A DNA stretch of 64,000 nt from Pontibacter sp. FD36 (lineage in GTDB: Bacteria; Bacteroidota; Bacteroidia; Cytophagales; Hymenobacteraceae), in NCBI RefSeq assembly GCF_015686655.1, contig NZ_JADPMP010000002.1, forward strand, positions 124,001-188,000. Direction: 5' to 3'. A program made the position numbers and the translations under genes. The notes under the pieces are model-generated. The model worked only from the letters and a program-made list of their open reading frames with translations. It was not told the origin of the DNA and searched no databases. Numbering within the stretch: the first letter of the stretch is position 1; the number at the start of each line of letters is the position of its first letter. Shown piece by piece: positions 36,757-45,966 of this stretch.

Positions 36757-38259
36757 TTATTTCACTCTGTTTTTGCGCCAGTTGGAAACTGTGCCGTTTT
36801 GTGTGCCGGTGCTCGGCGTACTTACTTTAGGCTTGTTGTTTCCTAACAGCATAGCGGCCAGTACTGCAGCTATTTCATCTGCGTCTTCGGTTGATTTTGG
36901 CTCCAGTACGCTTGGGCTAAAGTAGCGTTCAATGAATTTGGTGTCGAAGTTACCTGAAACAAAAGCTTCGTGCTGGAGCACAAATGTGCCGAAAGGAAGG
37001 GTAGTCTCTATACCTGTGATCTTGTATTCATCAATGGCGCGCAGCATTTTCTCAATGGCTTCCTGGCGGTCTTTTCCGAAGGTAACCAGTTTTGCGATCA
37101 TCGGGTCATAGTAGATCGGAATGTCCATACCTTGCTCAAAACCATCATCTACGCGCACACCAAGCCCTTGTGGACGAACGTATGTTTCCAAACGTCCGAT
37201 GTCCGGCAGGAAGTTATTAGCAGGGTCTTCGGCGTATACCCGCAATTCCAGTGCATGGCCGTTTATGGTCAGGTCTTCCTGGCGGAAGCTAAGCGGATTG
37301 CCTTCTGCAATTAATATCTGCTCTTTCACCAGGTCCAAACCTGTGATCTGCTCTGTTACCGGATGTTCTACCTGCAGACGGGTGTTCATTTCCAGGAAGT
37401 AGAAGTTGAGGTTCTCATCCACTAGGAACTCCACTGTACCAGCACCCACATAGTCGCAGGCCTTGGCTACGTCCACGGCGCATCGGCCCATTTCATCACG
37501 AAGCTCAGGAGTTAAGACAGCAGAAGGGGCTTCCTCGATCACTTTCTGATGACGACGCTGAATAGAACACTCTCGCTCAAAAAGATGGACGATGTTGCCA
37601 TGCGTATCGCCCAGTACCTGTATTTCGATGTGACGGGGAGAACCAATATATTTTTCAATGAAGACAGAGCCGTCGCCAAAGGCAGATGTTGCTTCGCTCA
37701 CAGCCAGTTTCATTTGCTCTTCAAATACATCCACGCTTTCCACTACGCGCATACCCTTACCGCCACCACCGGCACTGGCCTTGATCAGGATCGGGAAACC
37801 TACATTTGAGGCAATTTCCTTGGCTTCTTCCACATCCGAAATAGCCTCTTCGGTGCCAGGCACCATCGGGATCTTATACTTGGATACAGCGGCTTTGGCG
37901 GCCAGCTTACTACCCATCAGCTCGATGGCTTCAGGTGAGGGACCGATAAAGATCAGACCCGCCTCCTGCACTTTACGTGCAAAATTTGCGTTCTCAGAAA
38001 GGAAGCCATAGCCTGGATGGATCGCATCTACCTGTAGGCGCTTGCAGACATCAATGATCACATCACCCCGCAGGTATGATTCATTTGACTTGGGTCCACC
38101 TACGCAAACAGCCTCGTCAGCGTAGCGCACATGCAGGGCGTTACGGTCAGCCTCGCTGTAGATGGCTACTGTGCTGATACCCATTTCTTTGGCGGAGCGC
38201 ATCACACGAAGCGCGATTTCACCACGGTTTGCTACCAGTATCTTCTTGATTTTTCTCAT
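36757..38259 (-). CDS. accC: Biotin carboxylase subunit of an acyl-CoA carboxylase
   Basis: This 500-residue ATP-grasp enzyme carboxylates biotin on a carrier protein. It has the N-terminal KKILVANRGEIALRVMR, the glycine-rich ATP loop KASAGGGGKGMR, and the catalytic segments IEKYIGSPRHIEIQVLGD, HLFERECSIQRRHQK and EMNTRLQVEHPVTEQ. The ATG at 38259 is preferred; an upstream in-frame ATG adds 21 unrelated residues. The C-terminus extends about 40 residues past the usual AccC end with a Ser/Thr/Asn-rich tail. No accB or carboxyltransferase gene adjoins it, so acetyl-CoA versus propionyl-CoA carboxylase use is open. Confidence 0.93.
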   Translation of the reverse strand: MRKIKKILVANRGEIALRVMRSAKEMGISTVAIYSEADRNALHVRYADEAVCVGGPKSNESYLRGDVIIDVCKRLQVDAIHPGYGFLSENANFARKVQEAGLIFIGPSPEAIELMGSKLAAKAAVSKYKIPMVPGTEEAISDVEEAKEIASNVGFPILIKASAGGGGKGMRVVESVDVFEEQMKLAVSEATSAFGDGSVFIEKYIGSPRHIEIQVLGDTHGNIVHLFERECSIQRRHQKVIEEAPSAVLTPELRDEMGRCAVDVAKACDYVGAGTVEFLVDENLNFYFLEMNTRLQVEHPVTEQITGLDLVKEQILIAEGNPLSFRQEDLTINGHALELRVYAEDPANNFLPDIGRLETYVRPQGLGVRVDDGFEQGMDIPIYYDPMIAKLVTFGKDRQEAIEKMLRAIDEYKITGIETTLPFGTFVLQHEAFVSGNFDTKFIERYFSPSVLEPKSTEDADEIAAVLAAMLLGNNKPKVSTPSTGTQNGTVSNWRKNRVK

Positions 38260-38303
38260 GCAGGAGCTAAGCTTTATTTTCTTCAAAGAAACAGTATAAC
38301 AGG

Positions 38304-38311
38304 CAAACTTA
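38304..38311 (-). promoter_or_regulatory. -7 element of the biotin carboxylase gene
   Basis: On the minus strand TAAGTTTG matches TAnnTTTG, 44 nt upstream of the preferred start. A T-run rather than TTG lies at the -33 distance. Confidence 0.55.
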
Positions 38312-38352
38312 AAAATGAGCACCCGAAAAAGGAGCAGTAGGAGTATTAGAAA

Positions 38353-38383
38353 TTGTTTATGAATCTATAAAATCATAAATTTG
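38353..38383 (+). promoter_or_regulatory. Promoter of the alpha-oxoamine synthase gene (TTG-N20-TAAATTTG)
   Basis: TTG at 38353-38355 and TAAATTTG at 38376-38383 are 20 nt apart, a full match. It faces away from the biotin carboxylase -7 element about 65 nt to the left. Confidence 0.75.
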
Positions 38384-38467
38384 CAGGCATTATACTTAGA
38401 ACTGAATATATAGTATAACTAGCTATATAAGAACCTTAAATTATCCCGAAACTTAATTAAACACAAG

Positions 38468-39706
38468 GTGGATTTATTTGAAAAGTTGTTGACCAACAGA
38501 GGTCCGTTAGGCAGCCACTCACATTATGCGCATGGCTATTTCACGTTTCCAAAGCTTGAGGGGGAGATCGCTCCGCGCATGAAGTTCAGGGGCAAGGAGG
38601 TACTTACCTGGAGCCTTAACAACTACCTGGGTCTGGCTAATCACCCGGAAGTGCGTAAAGCTGATGCTGAAGCCGCTGCTGAGTGGGGTATGGCCTACCC
38701 GATGGGTGCCCGTATTATGTCTGGAAACTCAAACATGCATGAAAAGCTGGAGTCTGATCTGGCTGAATTTGTGCAGAAACCTGACGCCCTGTTGTTGAAC
38801 TTCGGTTACCAAGGTGTTGTGTCGATCATTGATGCGCTGGTAGATCGCCATGATGTGATCGTGTACGACGCAGAATCACACGCTTGTATCATTGACGGGG
38901 TGCGTCTGCACCAGGGTAAGCGCTTTGTATACGGCCACAACGACATGGCCAGCCTTGAGAAGCAATTGGAGCGTGCTACACGCTGGGCTGAGAACACGGG
39001 TGGCGCCATTTTGGTGATCACGGAAGGTGTATTCGGTATGTCTGGTAACCTGGGCAAACTGAAAGAAGTGGTGGAGCTGAAGAAGAAATTCCAGTTCAGA
39101 CTGTTGGTTGACGATGCGCATGGTTTCGGTACAATGGGTAAGACCGGTGCCGGTACAGGTGAGCACCTGGGTGTGCAGGACGGTATCGACGTATACTTTT
39201 CTACTTTTGCCAAGTCTATGGCCAGCATTGGTGCCTTTGTAGCTGCCGACGAGCAGGTGGTAGAGTACCTGCGCTATAACATGCGTTCGCAGATTTTTGC
39301 CAAGTCGCTTCCAATGCCTTTGACAGTTGGTGCCATTAAGCGTCTGGAGTTGCTGCGCACACAGCCAGAGTTGAAAGACAAACTGTGGGAGGTGGTAAAC
39401 GCACTGCAGACTGGTCTGCGCGAAAAAGGCTTCAATATCGGTACAACTGAGTCGCCTGTTACGCCAGTATTCCTGAACGGTCAGATTCCGGATGCGACCC
39501 AGCTGACGCTCGATCTGCGTGAGAACTACAACATCTTCTGCTCTATCGTGGTGTATCCAGTAGTGCCGAAGGATGTGATCATGCTACGTCTTATTCCAAC
39601 AGCCGTGCACACGCTCGACGATGTGAAGGAGACGATCGACGCTTTCGAAAAGATTGCACAAAAACTAGATAAAGGTCTATACTCAAAGGCCTCTGTGTCC
39701 GCTTAA
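38468..39706 (+). CDS. Alpha-oxoamine synthase family PLP enzyme (serine palmitoyltransferase-like)
   Basis: This 412-residue PLP-dependent enzyme condenses an amino acid with an acyl-CoA. Landmarks are WSLNNYLGLANHPEV, DAESHACIIDGVRL, LLVDDAHGFGTMGKTGAGT and the PLP-binding Lys249 in STFAKSMAS. The start is GTG: an in-frame TAA nine nt upstream (38459-38461) excludes anything longer. Bacteroidota homologues include serine palmitoyltransferase for sphingolipids and related synthases for sulfonolipids; KBL and BioF belong to the same fold. The lack of bio or kbl/tdh neighbours makes a lipid role plausible but unproven. Confidence 0.87.
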   Translation: MDLFEKLLTNRGPLGSHSHYAHGYFTFPKLEGEIAPRMKFRGKEVLTWSLNNYLGLANHPEVRKADAEAAAEWGMAYPMGARIMSGNSNMHEKLESDLAEFVQKPDALLLNFGYQGVVSIIDALVDRHDVIVYDAESHACIIDGVRLHQGKRFVYGHNDMASLEKQLERATRWAENTGGAILVITEGVFGMSGNLGKLKEVVELKKKFQFRLLVDDAHGFGTMGKTGAGTGEHLGVQDGIDVYFSTFAKSMASIGAFVAADEQVVEYLRYNMRSQIFAKSLPMPLTVGAIKRLELLRTQPELKDKLWEVVNALQTGLREKGFNIGTTESPVTPVFLNGQIPDATQLTLDLRENYNIFCSIVVYPVVPKDVIMLRLIPTAVHTLDDVKETIDAFEKIAQKLDKGLYSKASVSA

Positions 39707-39812
39707 TTTGCTCTAAAGGCATATATTAAAGTTTGCTAATCTTTGCATGTTATCATTTAATGTGTATATTGGAGCAGTAAAAACAAATGTTTCACTATAA
39801 TAAACACCTCAA

Positions 39813-40004
39813 ATGAACAACAACTTTGGCAAACTCAAGGACCTAGTAATGTCTCTTGAAGCTGACTTCGAGAAATTCTACGACAAGAACAATGCAGCTG
39901 CCGGTACTCGCGTACGTAAAGGCATGCAGGACCTGAAAAACATGGCTCAGGACATCCGTAAGGAAGTTCAGGACATGAAAAACAGCGCTACAGAGACTAA
40001 ATAA
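39813..40004 (+). CDS. Small histone H1-like (Hc1 family) protein
   Basis: This 63-residue protein starts MNNNFGKLKDLVMSLEADFEKFY, then AAGTRVRKGMQDLKNMAQDIRKEV. This is the short Bacteroidota form of the Hc1-like family. It is mostly alpha-helical and only mildly basic compared with chlamydial Hc1, so strong DNA compaction should not be assumed. A near-consensus -7 element (TAATCTTTG, 39737-39745) is upstream, and a U-tailed terminator follows 23 nt after the stop, so it is a compact single-gene unit. Confidence 0.85.
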   Translation: MNNNFGKLKDLVMSLEADFEKFYDKNNAAAGTRVRKGMQDLKNMAQDIRKEVQDMKNSATETK

Positions 40005-40027
40005 GTAACTCTTTAAGCAATAGCAAC

Positions 40028-40059
40028 AAAAAAGGTGATCTGAAAAGATCACCTTTTTT
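40028..40059. terminator. Terminator between the histone-like gene and tyrS
   Basis: A perfect 13-bp stem (40028-40040 with 40047-40059) with a 6-nt loop has A- and T-runs at its base that make it work in both directions, between convergent genes. Confidence 0.93.
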
Positions 40060-40082
40060 GTTTTTAAGTAACTGTATATTAG

Positions 40083-41387
40083 TTAATTAACTGATACCAG
40101 GAAATAATTTTTCTTTCCTTTCTGCACCACCAGGTATTTCTCCTGCAGTAGCTCGTAGTTGACCGGCTCTTCCGTACCCTGTACCTTCTGGCGGTTGATG
40201 CTCACGCCTCCATTCTTGATCATGCGCTTAGCTTCCCCCTTCGATTCGAAAATAAGCCCTCCAGTTACGTCAGAAAGCAAATCGCTTACCGTAGCTGCTT
40301 CTTCGTAGTTGCCTTTGCTTACTTCTATTTGCGGCACGCCCTCAAACACAGATAGCAAAACATCCTCTTTTAGGCCTTTTAGCGTCTCTAAATCGCCTTT
40401 TCCAAATAAAATTTCAGATGCATCTACTGCTGATTTGTAATCTTCTTCGGAATGAACGCGAATTGTAACATCTTTAGCCAGGGCTTTCTGCAGTATACGC
40501 AGGTGAGGAGCCTGTTTGTGCTCTTCTGTCAGGCGTTCAATCTCATCCTGTGGCAATAGGGTGTATACCTTGATCAGCTTTTCTGCCTCTTCATCCGACA
40601 GGTTGAGCCAGAACTGGTAAAACTTGTAAGGTGAGGTATAAGCTGGGTCGAGCCATACGTTGCCACCTTCAGACTTGCCAAATTTAGTACCATCCGATTT
40701 GGTTACCAGTTTGCCTACCAGGGCGAAGGCTTTGCCATCGTCTATACGGCGGATCAGCTCAGTACCCGTGGTGATATTTCCCCACTGGTCTGATGCGCCC
40801 ATTTGCAGACGCACGTTCTTGTTCTTGTACAGATGATAGAAGTCGTAGCCCTGAATAAGCTGGTATGAGAACTCAGTGAAAGAAAGTCCTTCGGCACGAT
40901 TGCCATCCTCGTCTGCGCTGATGCGCTTCTTCACCGAGTCCTTGGCCATCATGTAGTTCACCGTAAGGTGTTTGCCCACTTCACGCAGGAAGCCCAGGAA
41001 GCTGAACTCTTTGAACCAGTCGTAGTTGTTCACGATCTCGGCTGAGTTTTCGCCGCAATTGAAGTCAAGGAATTTCTCAAGCTGCTTGCGTATACCTGCT
41101 TGGTTTGCCAATAGGGTGTTTTCGTCCAGCAGGTTCCGCTCTGCTGATTTGCCCGATGGGTCGCCGATCATACCGGTGGCGCCGCCTACCAGTGCTACGG
41201 GCTTGTGACCGGCACGCTGTAGGTGCACGAGCAGCATGATCGTTGCCAGGTTGCCGATGTGCAGGGAGGACGCAGTCGGGTCAAAACCAATATAACCCGT
41301 GGTCATACCAGAAGCAAGTTGCTCTTCTGTACCAGGCATGAAATCGTGGAGCATGCCTCTCCATCTTAATTCTTCTATCAGATTCAT
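40083..41387 (-). CDS. tyrS: Tyrosyl-tRNA synthetase
   Basis: This 434-residue class I synthetase has HIGN at residues 43-46 (HIGH motif), the tyrosine pocket YDFYHLYKN and [14 protein letters not shown], and the KMSKS loop as KFGKSEGGN. The C-terminal S4 RNA-binding domain starts near [20 protein letters not shown]. The KFGKS form and length fit the main bacterial TyrS group. A perfect -7 box lies 28 nt upstream. Confidence 0.97.
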   Translation of the reverse strand: MNLIEELRWRGMLHDFMPGTEEQLASGMTTGYIGFDPTASSLHIGNLATIMLLVHLQRAGHKPVALVGGATGMIGDPSGKSAERNLLDENTLLANQAGIRKQLEKFLDFNCGENSAEIVNNYDWFKEFSFLGFLREVGKHLTVNYMMAKDSVKKRISADEDGNRAEGLSFTEFSYQLIQGYDFYHLYKNKNVRLQMGASDQWGNITTGTELIRRIDDGKAFALVGKLVTKSDGTKFGKSEGGNVWLDPAYTSPYKFYQFWLNLSDEEAEKLIKVYTLLPQDEIERLTEEHKQAPHLRILQKALAKDVTIRVHSEEDYKSAVDASEILFGKGDLETLKGLKEDVLLSVFEGVPQIEVSKGNYEEAATVSDLLSDVTGGLIFESKGEAKRMIKNGGVSINRQKVQGTEEPVNYELLQEKYLVVQKGKKNYFLVSVN

Positions 41388-41415
41388 GTAAGCCTAAAAA
41401 ATCATCAGTTCAGAG

Positions 41416-41423
41416 CAAATATA
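41416..41423 (-). promoter_or_regulatory. -7 element of tyrS
   Basis: On the minus strand this is TATATTTG, 28 nt before the tyrS ATG, a perfect TAnnTTTG match. The -33 TTG is not clear. Confidence 0.6.
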
Positions 41424-41457
41424 GGAAAGAGTTGGCAGAATAGTGGTCTGTCCTGGC

Positions 41458-44034
41458 TTAACGGCTTAACCAAATGGAGGCTACTTCAAAGGTATAGGGT
41501 TGTCCATAAGCTGCAGGCGCTATACCTTCCCCTATGGAGACTTCTATTTTCTCAACCTGACTCAGATCAAATTGGCCAGCAGAAGCGTATTTAGAACGGA
41601 ATGGATGAAAGCCAGGGTAAGGCCTTGGCAGCAAAATAAAACTGTCCGGCTGGAGCGACTTAAGTGGGATTTCAATCCCCTGTAACTGCTGGTTAAGCTC
41701 TACAGTAGCGGAATAGGCGGCTGCATCTTTTGTAATCAAGGTGACTTTCATTTGTAATGGCACCTTATTCTCTGTTCGTGCTTTGACAATGATGCGTTTG
41801 TAATCTGCTAACTCAGTCTGTCTGTTTTGCAGCTTACTGCCGACGAAGTGCTGCCATGCGATAATGGGTTCACCTTCTTTAAGATTTGGCCGGCTGAGCT
41901 TTAAGGCCATCTGACCAGGCGTTTGGGTTGTGATCAACTGTCTTTCTTCGCTCCGCCAGAGGTTGGGGTATACGGTAAGGTTTCTGTCGTGCGCTGCATT
42001 AAACAGCTCGAGTGCACTATTTTCAGCGCCTACTCTCATTTGCCAATAATCCTGCTGCGTATAGTCCCAGGCATGGGGGTTGCCTTTGTGTCCGCCGGGG
42101 AAGGTGGTAAAATCGTTCTGTCCTTTCTGTACCAGAATGCGGTACTGTACCAGACCTGGCGTCAAGATATCGGCAGGTACTTCGGCTTGCCAGGTATAAG
42201 CCACTTTCTCTTGCATGTCAATCGTTTTCCATACCCCTGAAAAGTTGTTCATTAGCAGTGTCACCTTGTCGCTAGGCTCTATACCTGCTATTACTGCACT
42301 GATAGATAAGGATTTGTTAGCAGTTACTTCCTGTTTTGGTTGATGATAAACAGTAGGCTCAGCAGACTGCGGCTGCGGGGCTACAAATTCACTGAGCTGC
42401 AGGTTGTGAAGACTGCTTTGGCTGCGTTTATACCTTTTGCCGTTTCTGATGAGCAGGTAGGTGCCCGGTTGAATCGTAATACTTCCTTGGCTGGCTCTCG
42501 TGCTATACCTGTTACCCTCGTTCAATGCTTCAACTGTAAAGGCATCACCCAATTCAGGAAGTCTAACCTGTATGGTATGGGCACGCCATTGTATGCGCAC
42601 GACCTCTTGCTGGGGTGAGGCTTTCGCAAAGGGATCGCTGACAGGTATAGCATCCGGCATTACTTCAAGGCGCCACACCCCGTTTTCGAGTTTGTCAAGA
42701 AAGTATGCACCGCGACCGGCATAACGCACAACTGGTGAGTTGCCTACACCGGCCAGACGCTCGAGTTTGCTTAAGTTCGTAGGTCTGGTGCTGGTTGTGT
42801 TAGCGTAATAAAACTCCTGAGGGGTGTTCATTTCGCTCAACTGCTGCCGGTGGCTCACACGAAATACATCAAATACACTATCGGTTGGGTAAGTGCCATA
42901 GTTTTTCAGGCGGGAGAGTTTCTGAAATGCTTTGGATGCGATCAGCAGGCTAATGGCTTTCTCGGGTGTATGGGCAAGGTTAACGTAATGGGTCTGGTAT
43001 TCGGTGTTGGCATAGGCTGTCGCCATAGGATCGTAAGCAAATTGCGTAGCCCACTGAAAACCCGCTTCCCGGAAACTTCGGGCCATAGCGGGATACATAG
43101 TGGGAGAGGCGATATCACCCGCATCGAACTCATACACCATGCGTGCTTTGCCTGCAAAGGCAGGTATGGTGTCGAAAGGGATGCTATACTTGTTCACGTG
43201 AGGCAGGTAATTGCCCTGAAGTGTACGATTTGCAACCAGTCCGGTCGGGTACCATTGGAAGCTAACCCCGTCGATATTCGCGTTGGCAACCGCATCGGCA
43301 TAGCGCGGCGATTCGCTGATGTTGTAAAAGATCGGCTTGGTCCAGCCTGTGCTCCTGATGGACTTCACCATGCGGTTGACATATTCGGTAGCGCGTGCTT
43401 TAGGCCCTGTGTGGTGTGGCTCGTTGTTTACCTCAGCTGCAATTACATCCGGGTCATTCTGGTAAGAAACCTTAGTATACGAGTTGACATGTTTAAAAAA
43501 TTGCGTCAGGTAGCACTCCTGCGCCTGGAAAGCAGCCTCTTCCGTTACGGCCTGCTGCTTGTTGTAAATGCTCGAAAAGCCACCGGTTTTATAATCCGGT
43601 TCCGGGTAGCCAGGTCCCCAAAAGGCGATGGGAGTGATTAGAATTTTGATATTCCGCTCTTTCAGTTTGTAGATCAGGTAGTCAAACAAGCGCAGGTGTT
43701 CGTTCTCCAATAAGTTGCCCAGCGAGTCACTGATCTCAGTGTCCCAGACATGCACCCGAAAAGCATTAAAACCAAGTCTAGCCATATGGTAAACATCCTG
43801 GTCTATAGCTTTTTCAATGTCTATACCTAAAGCTTCGTGTGAACGGTAGCCATAGGCGAAAGGTACTGTATAATTGACTCCAAAAAAATTGGCTTCGGTC
43901 TTGTCTTTCTGCCAGCGCAGTACACCTTGTTTATCTACAAACACGGCATTGCTGTTCTGGCTGTTGGCCCTCAGCGTACTTCCTATCCAGAGTATGAACA
44001 CTAGCGCTATACCTATCCACAGGCTGTTTCGCAT
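41458..44034 (-). CDS. Membrane-anchored or secreted GH5-like glycoside hydrolase with C-terminal beta-sandwich
   Basis: This 858-residue protein has a hydrophobic N-terminal signal or anchor (WIGIALVFILWIGSTLRA). A TIM-barrel domain of the cellulase/mannanase superfamily (about residues 30-400) has a probable acid/base Glu205 in EVNNEPHH and nucleophile Glu302 in VYEFDAG. A roughly 450-residue region of beta-sandwich character follows, with an Ig-like segment near SLSISAVIAGIEPSDKVTLLMN. The exact GH subfamily and substrate cannot be told by eye. No SusC/SusD pair or other glycosidase neighbours it, so it is not in a typical polysaccharide utilisation locus. Confidence 0.78.
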   Translation of the reverse strand: MRNSLWIGIALVFILWIGSTLRANSQNSNAVFVDKQGVLRWQKDKTEANFFGVNYTVPFAYGYRSHEALGIDIEKAIDQDVYHMARLGFNAFRVHVWDTEISDSLGNLLENEHLRLFDYLIYKLKERNIKILITPIAFWGPGYPEPDYKTGGFSSIYNKQQAVTEEAAFQAQECYLTQFFKHVNSYTKVSYQNDPDVIAAEVNNEPHHTGPKARATEYVNRMVKSIRSTGWTKPIFYNISESPRYADAVANANIDGVSFQWYPTGLVANRTLQGNYLPHVNKYSIPFDTIPAFAGKARMVYEFDAGDIASPTMYPAMARSFREAGFQWATQFAYDPMATAYANTEYQTHYVNLAHTPEKAISLLIASKAFQKLSRLKNYGTYPTDSVFDVFRVSHRQQLSEMNTPQEFYYANTTSTRPTNLSKLERLAGVGNSPVVRYAGRGAYFLDKLENGVWRLEVMPDAIPVSDPFAKASPQQEVVRIQWRAHTIQVRLPELGDAFTVEALNEGNRYSTRASQGSITIQPGTYLLIRNGKRYKRSQSSLHNLQLSEFVAPQPQSAEPTVYHQPKQEVTANKSLSISAVIAGIEPSDKVTLLMNNFSGVWKTIDMQEKVAYTWQAEVPADILTPGLVQYRILVQKGQNDFTTFPGGHKGNPHAWDYTQQDYWQMRVGAENSALELFNAAHDRNLTVYPNLWRSEERQLITTQTPGQMALKLSRPNLKEGEPIIAWQHFVGSKLQNRQTELADYKRIIVKARTENKVPLQMKVTLITKDAAAYSATVELNQQLQGIEIPLKSLQPDSFILLPRPYPGFHPFRSKYASAGQFDLSQVEKIEVSIGEGIAPAAYGQPYTFEVASIWLSR

Positions 44035-44061
44035 ATTTTCTTTCTTAGAGTCTAACTTATT

Positions 44062-45966
44062 TTAGTAAAGTGTTTCCATGAAGCTGACCCGTATTTTGGT
44101 CTGGAAGTCGCTGATAACCTTGAAGATTTCTTTCAGCGTTACCTGTTCAATTTTAGTCAGTGTCCTGGGGTCAAGCAAGTTGTCGGGTTCTTTACGGTCA
44201 TCGATGATCTGGATAGCCTGTTTCTTCAGGCGCATCCCCATCAGGTAATAATAAGCTTGCAGTAATTCCTGGCGCTCCTTTTCAGTGAAGATACCCACGT
44301 TGGCAAGGGCTTCCATTCTTTCCCCCGTATTGGTCAGGAATATACGGTTACGCAGCGCATAGGCCCTGACAAGATCTACAATTGGTGTCATGGTTTTTTT
44401 CAGGTTAAACACTTGCTGGCTTCCCTTGCTGAACGTTTTGATGTTGTTGAAGAAGGTAAGTGGCGGCTCATATTGCAGGGCGTTCTGCGCCATGTGATGC
44501 AAAAACTTATACCTGGGGCGCTCCAACTCTTCATGCAGAAAGCCTTTGAGGTCACCCATAATGCTTTGTTCCCCATACAGGAAGCGACAATCAAAGAAGG
44601 TGGCTACTTTAAGCACCGCCTCCGGGTCAGATTCCTGCAGCCAGTTGCTGTAATTACGCTTCCAGTGGGAGAGGGAGTGTGTCCACTTTGAGTTTTTGGC
44701 CATAAAGCCGCCTTCACAGAAACTGAAGCCAATATGATCAAGGCGCTCGGATACAGTAGAGGCGAAGGCTAGAAAATACTCCCGCACCATCTCCCGTTGC
44801 TCATTAGCCTTGTCTTCGTAAATGATGGCATTGTCCTGGTCGGTGCGTAAGGTTTGCTCTTTTCGTCCCTCGCTGCCCAGCACCATGAACACAAATTTGG
44901 CGGGAGGTGGCCCCATTTCTTCGATGACGCCCTCAATCACATTAATGGCAATCGTATCAGCCACTGTTGTAATGACCTGGTTCACGATCTCGGACTTGAC
45001 GCCCCTGTTAAGCAACTGGTATACCTGCTCCGGCACTTTCTGCCAGCGCTGTTTCAGCTCGGGTACGCTACGGGCAAGTTTCACTGACTGTATGAACATG
45101 AAGGGAGACTGCGCCAGACTGCTCAGTAACTTGTTTCGACTGATAAAACCAATATAGCCAGCGCCGTCTGTGATCAGTAGGTAGCGGGCTCGGGTCTGAA
45201 ACATCAGCAGAACCGCTTCATAAATATAAGCCTGAGATCCAATAGAGATAATAGGCTGATCCATAATATCATACACTGGCTGGGTATAGGGCACCTGCCT
45301 GGCCACCACGTTGTTGCGCAGCGTGAGGTCCGTTACATAGCCCTTGATCTGGCTGTGCTCGTCCTGTACAAAGAGGCAACTCACTTTTTGGCTGATCATC
45401 AGTTGAGCGGCTTCGGCAATAGAGGTACTACCGGGGCAGGCTGCTATGGTGCGCGGCTCTATGGTTTCGAGCTTGCGGGAGTAAAGTTGGTCGACGGCTA
45501 TGTTGTTTTCGGGCTGAATGCGCGATGGCCTTATAAAATGGGCGTACTCCTCGTCCAGCATCCGGCGACCGTATTCGGCCGTGAAGTAATGAAAGAAAGC
45601 TTCATATGCCTGACAAAGCGCTAAAAACTCCTTGCGGTGTAAGGTATAGACCACAGTGCCTTTGCGCGAAATAACAGTTCGGAACGATCGGCGCCGGTTG
45701 AGTAGGAGTGAGGCTCCCCCGTAGCAAGTGCCACTAATGTAGTTTGTTACCAGCCGCTTGTTTTGTTCGCTGTCGTAAAAAAATACTTCATAAGCGCCCC
45801 GCACGATCAGATCCACCCCGCGTAACTTAGACTCATCTTGCAGGTATAGGATGCTTTCTTTTGGATGCTGCACCTGCTGAAGCAGCTCTGCTACCCCATG
45901 CAACACTTCATCAGGCAGCACATCAAAAGGCCTGACGGTTTTTAGAAATTCATATTTAGCATTCAT
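44062..45966 (-). CDS. cNMP-binding/CBS/DUF294 nucleotidyltransferase-like protein
   Basis: This 634-residue multidomain protein has an N-terminal cyclic-nucleotide-binding-like domain (about residues 10-125) and a CBS pair (about 160-290, with VSCLFVQDEHSQIKGYVTDLTLRN and YLLITDGAGYIGFISRNKL). Next come a DUF294 nucleotidyltransferase core with intact GSEGRKEQTLRTDQDNA (the GSxGRxE...TDxD signature) and a DUF294 C-terminal helical domain. Related to the GlnD/MJ nucleotidyltransferase superfamily. Members are thought to sense small molecules and modify a partner; the target is unknown. It overlaps the exonuclease upstream by 4 nt, so the two are made together. Confidence 0.9.
   Translation of the reverse strand: MNAKYEFLKTVRPFDVLPDEVLHGVAELLQQVQHPKESILYLQDESKLRGVDLIVRGAYEVFFYDSEQNKRLVTNYISGTCYGGASLLLNRRRSFRTVISRKGTVVYTLHRKEFLALCQAYEAFFHYFTAEYGRRMLDEEYAHFIRPSRIQPENNIAVDQLYSRKLETIEPRTIAACPGSTSIAEAAQLMISQKVSCLFVQDEHSQIKGYVTDLTLRNNVVARQVPYTQPVYDIMDQPIISIGSQAYIYEAVLLMFQTRARYLLITDGAGYIGFISRNKLLSSLAQSPFMFIQSVKLARSVPELKQRWQKVPEQVYQLLNRGVKSEIVNQVITTVADTIAINVIEGVIEEMGPPPAKFVFMVLGSEGRKEQTLRTDQDNAIIYEDKANEQREMVREYFLAFASTVSERLDHIGFSFCEGGFMAKNSKWTHSLSHWKRNYSNWLQESDPEAVLKVATFFDCRFLYGEQSIMGDLKGFLHEELERPRYKFLHHMAQNALQYEPPLTFFNNIKTFSKGSQQVFNLKKTMTPIVDLVRAYALRNRIFLTNTGERMEALANVGIFTEKERQELLQAYYYLMGMRLKKQAIQIIDDRKEPDNLLDPRTLTKIEQVTLKEIFKVISDFQTKIRVSFMETLY

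Noticed and set aside
42850..43641. 263-codon plus-strand ORF
   Set aside because: Antisense to the GH5-like gene, whose catalytic Glu motifs and signal peptide are clear; the plus-strand protein has Cys-rich, non-globular composition.
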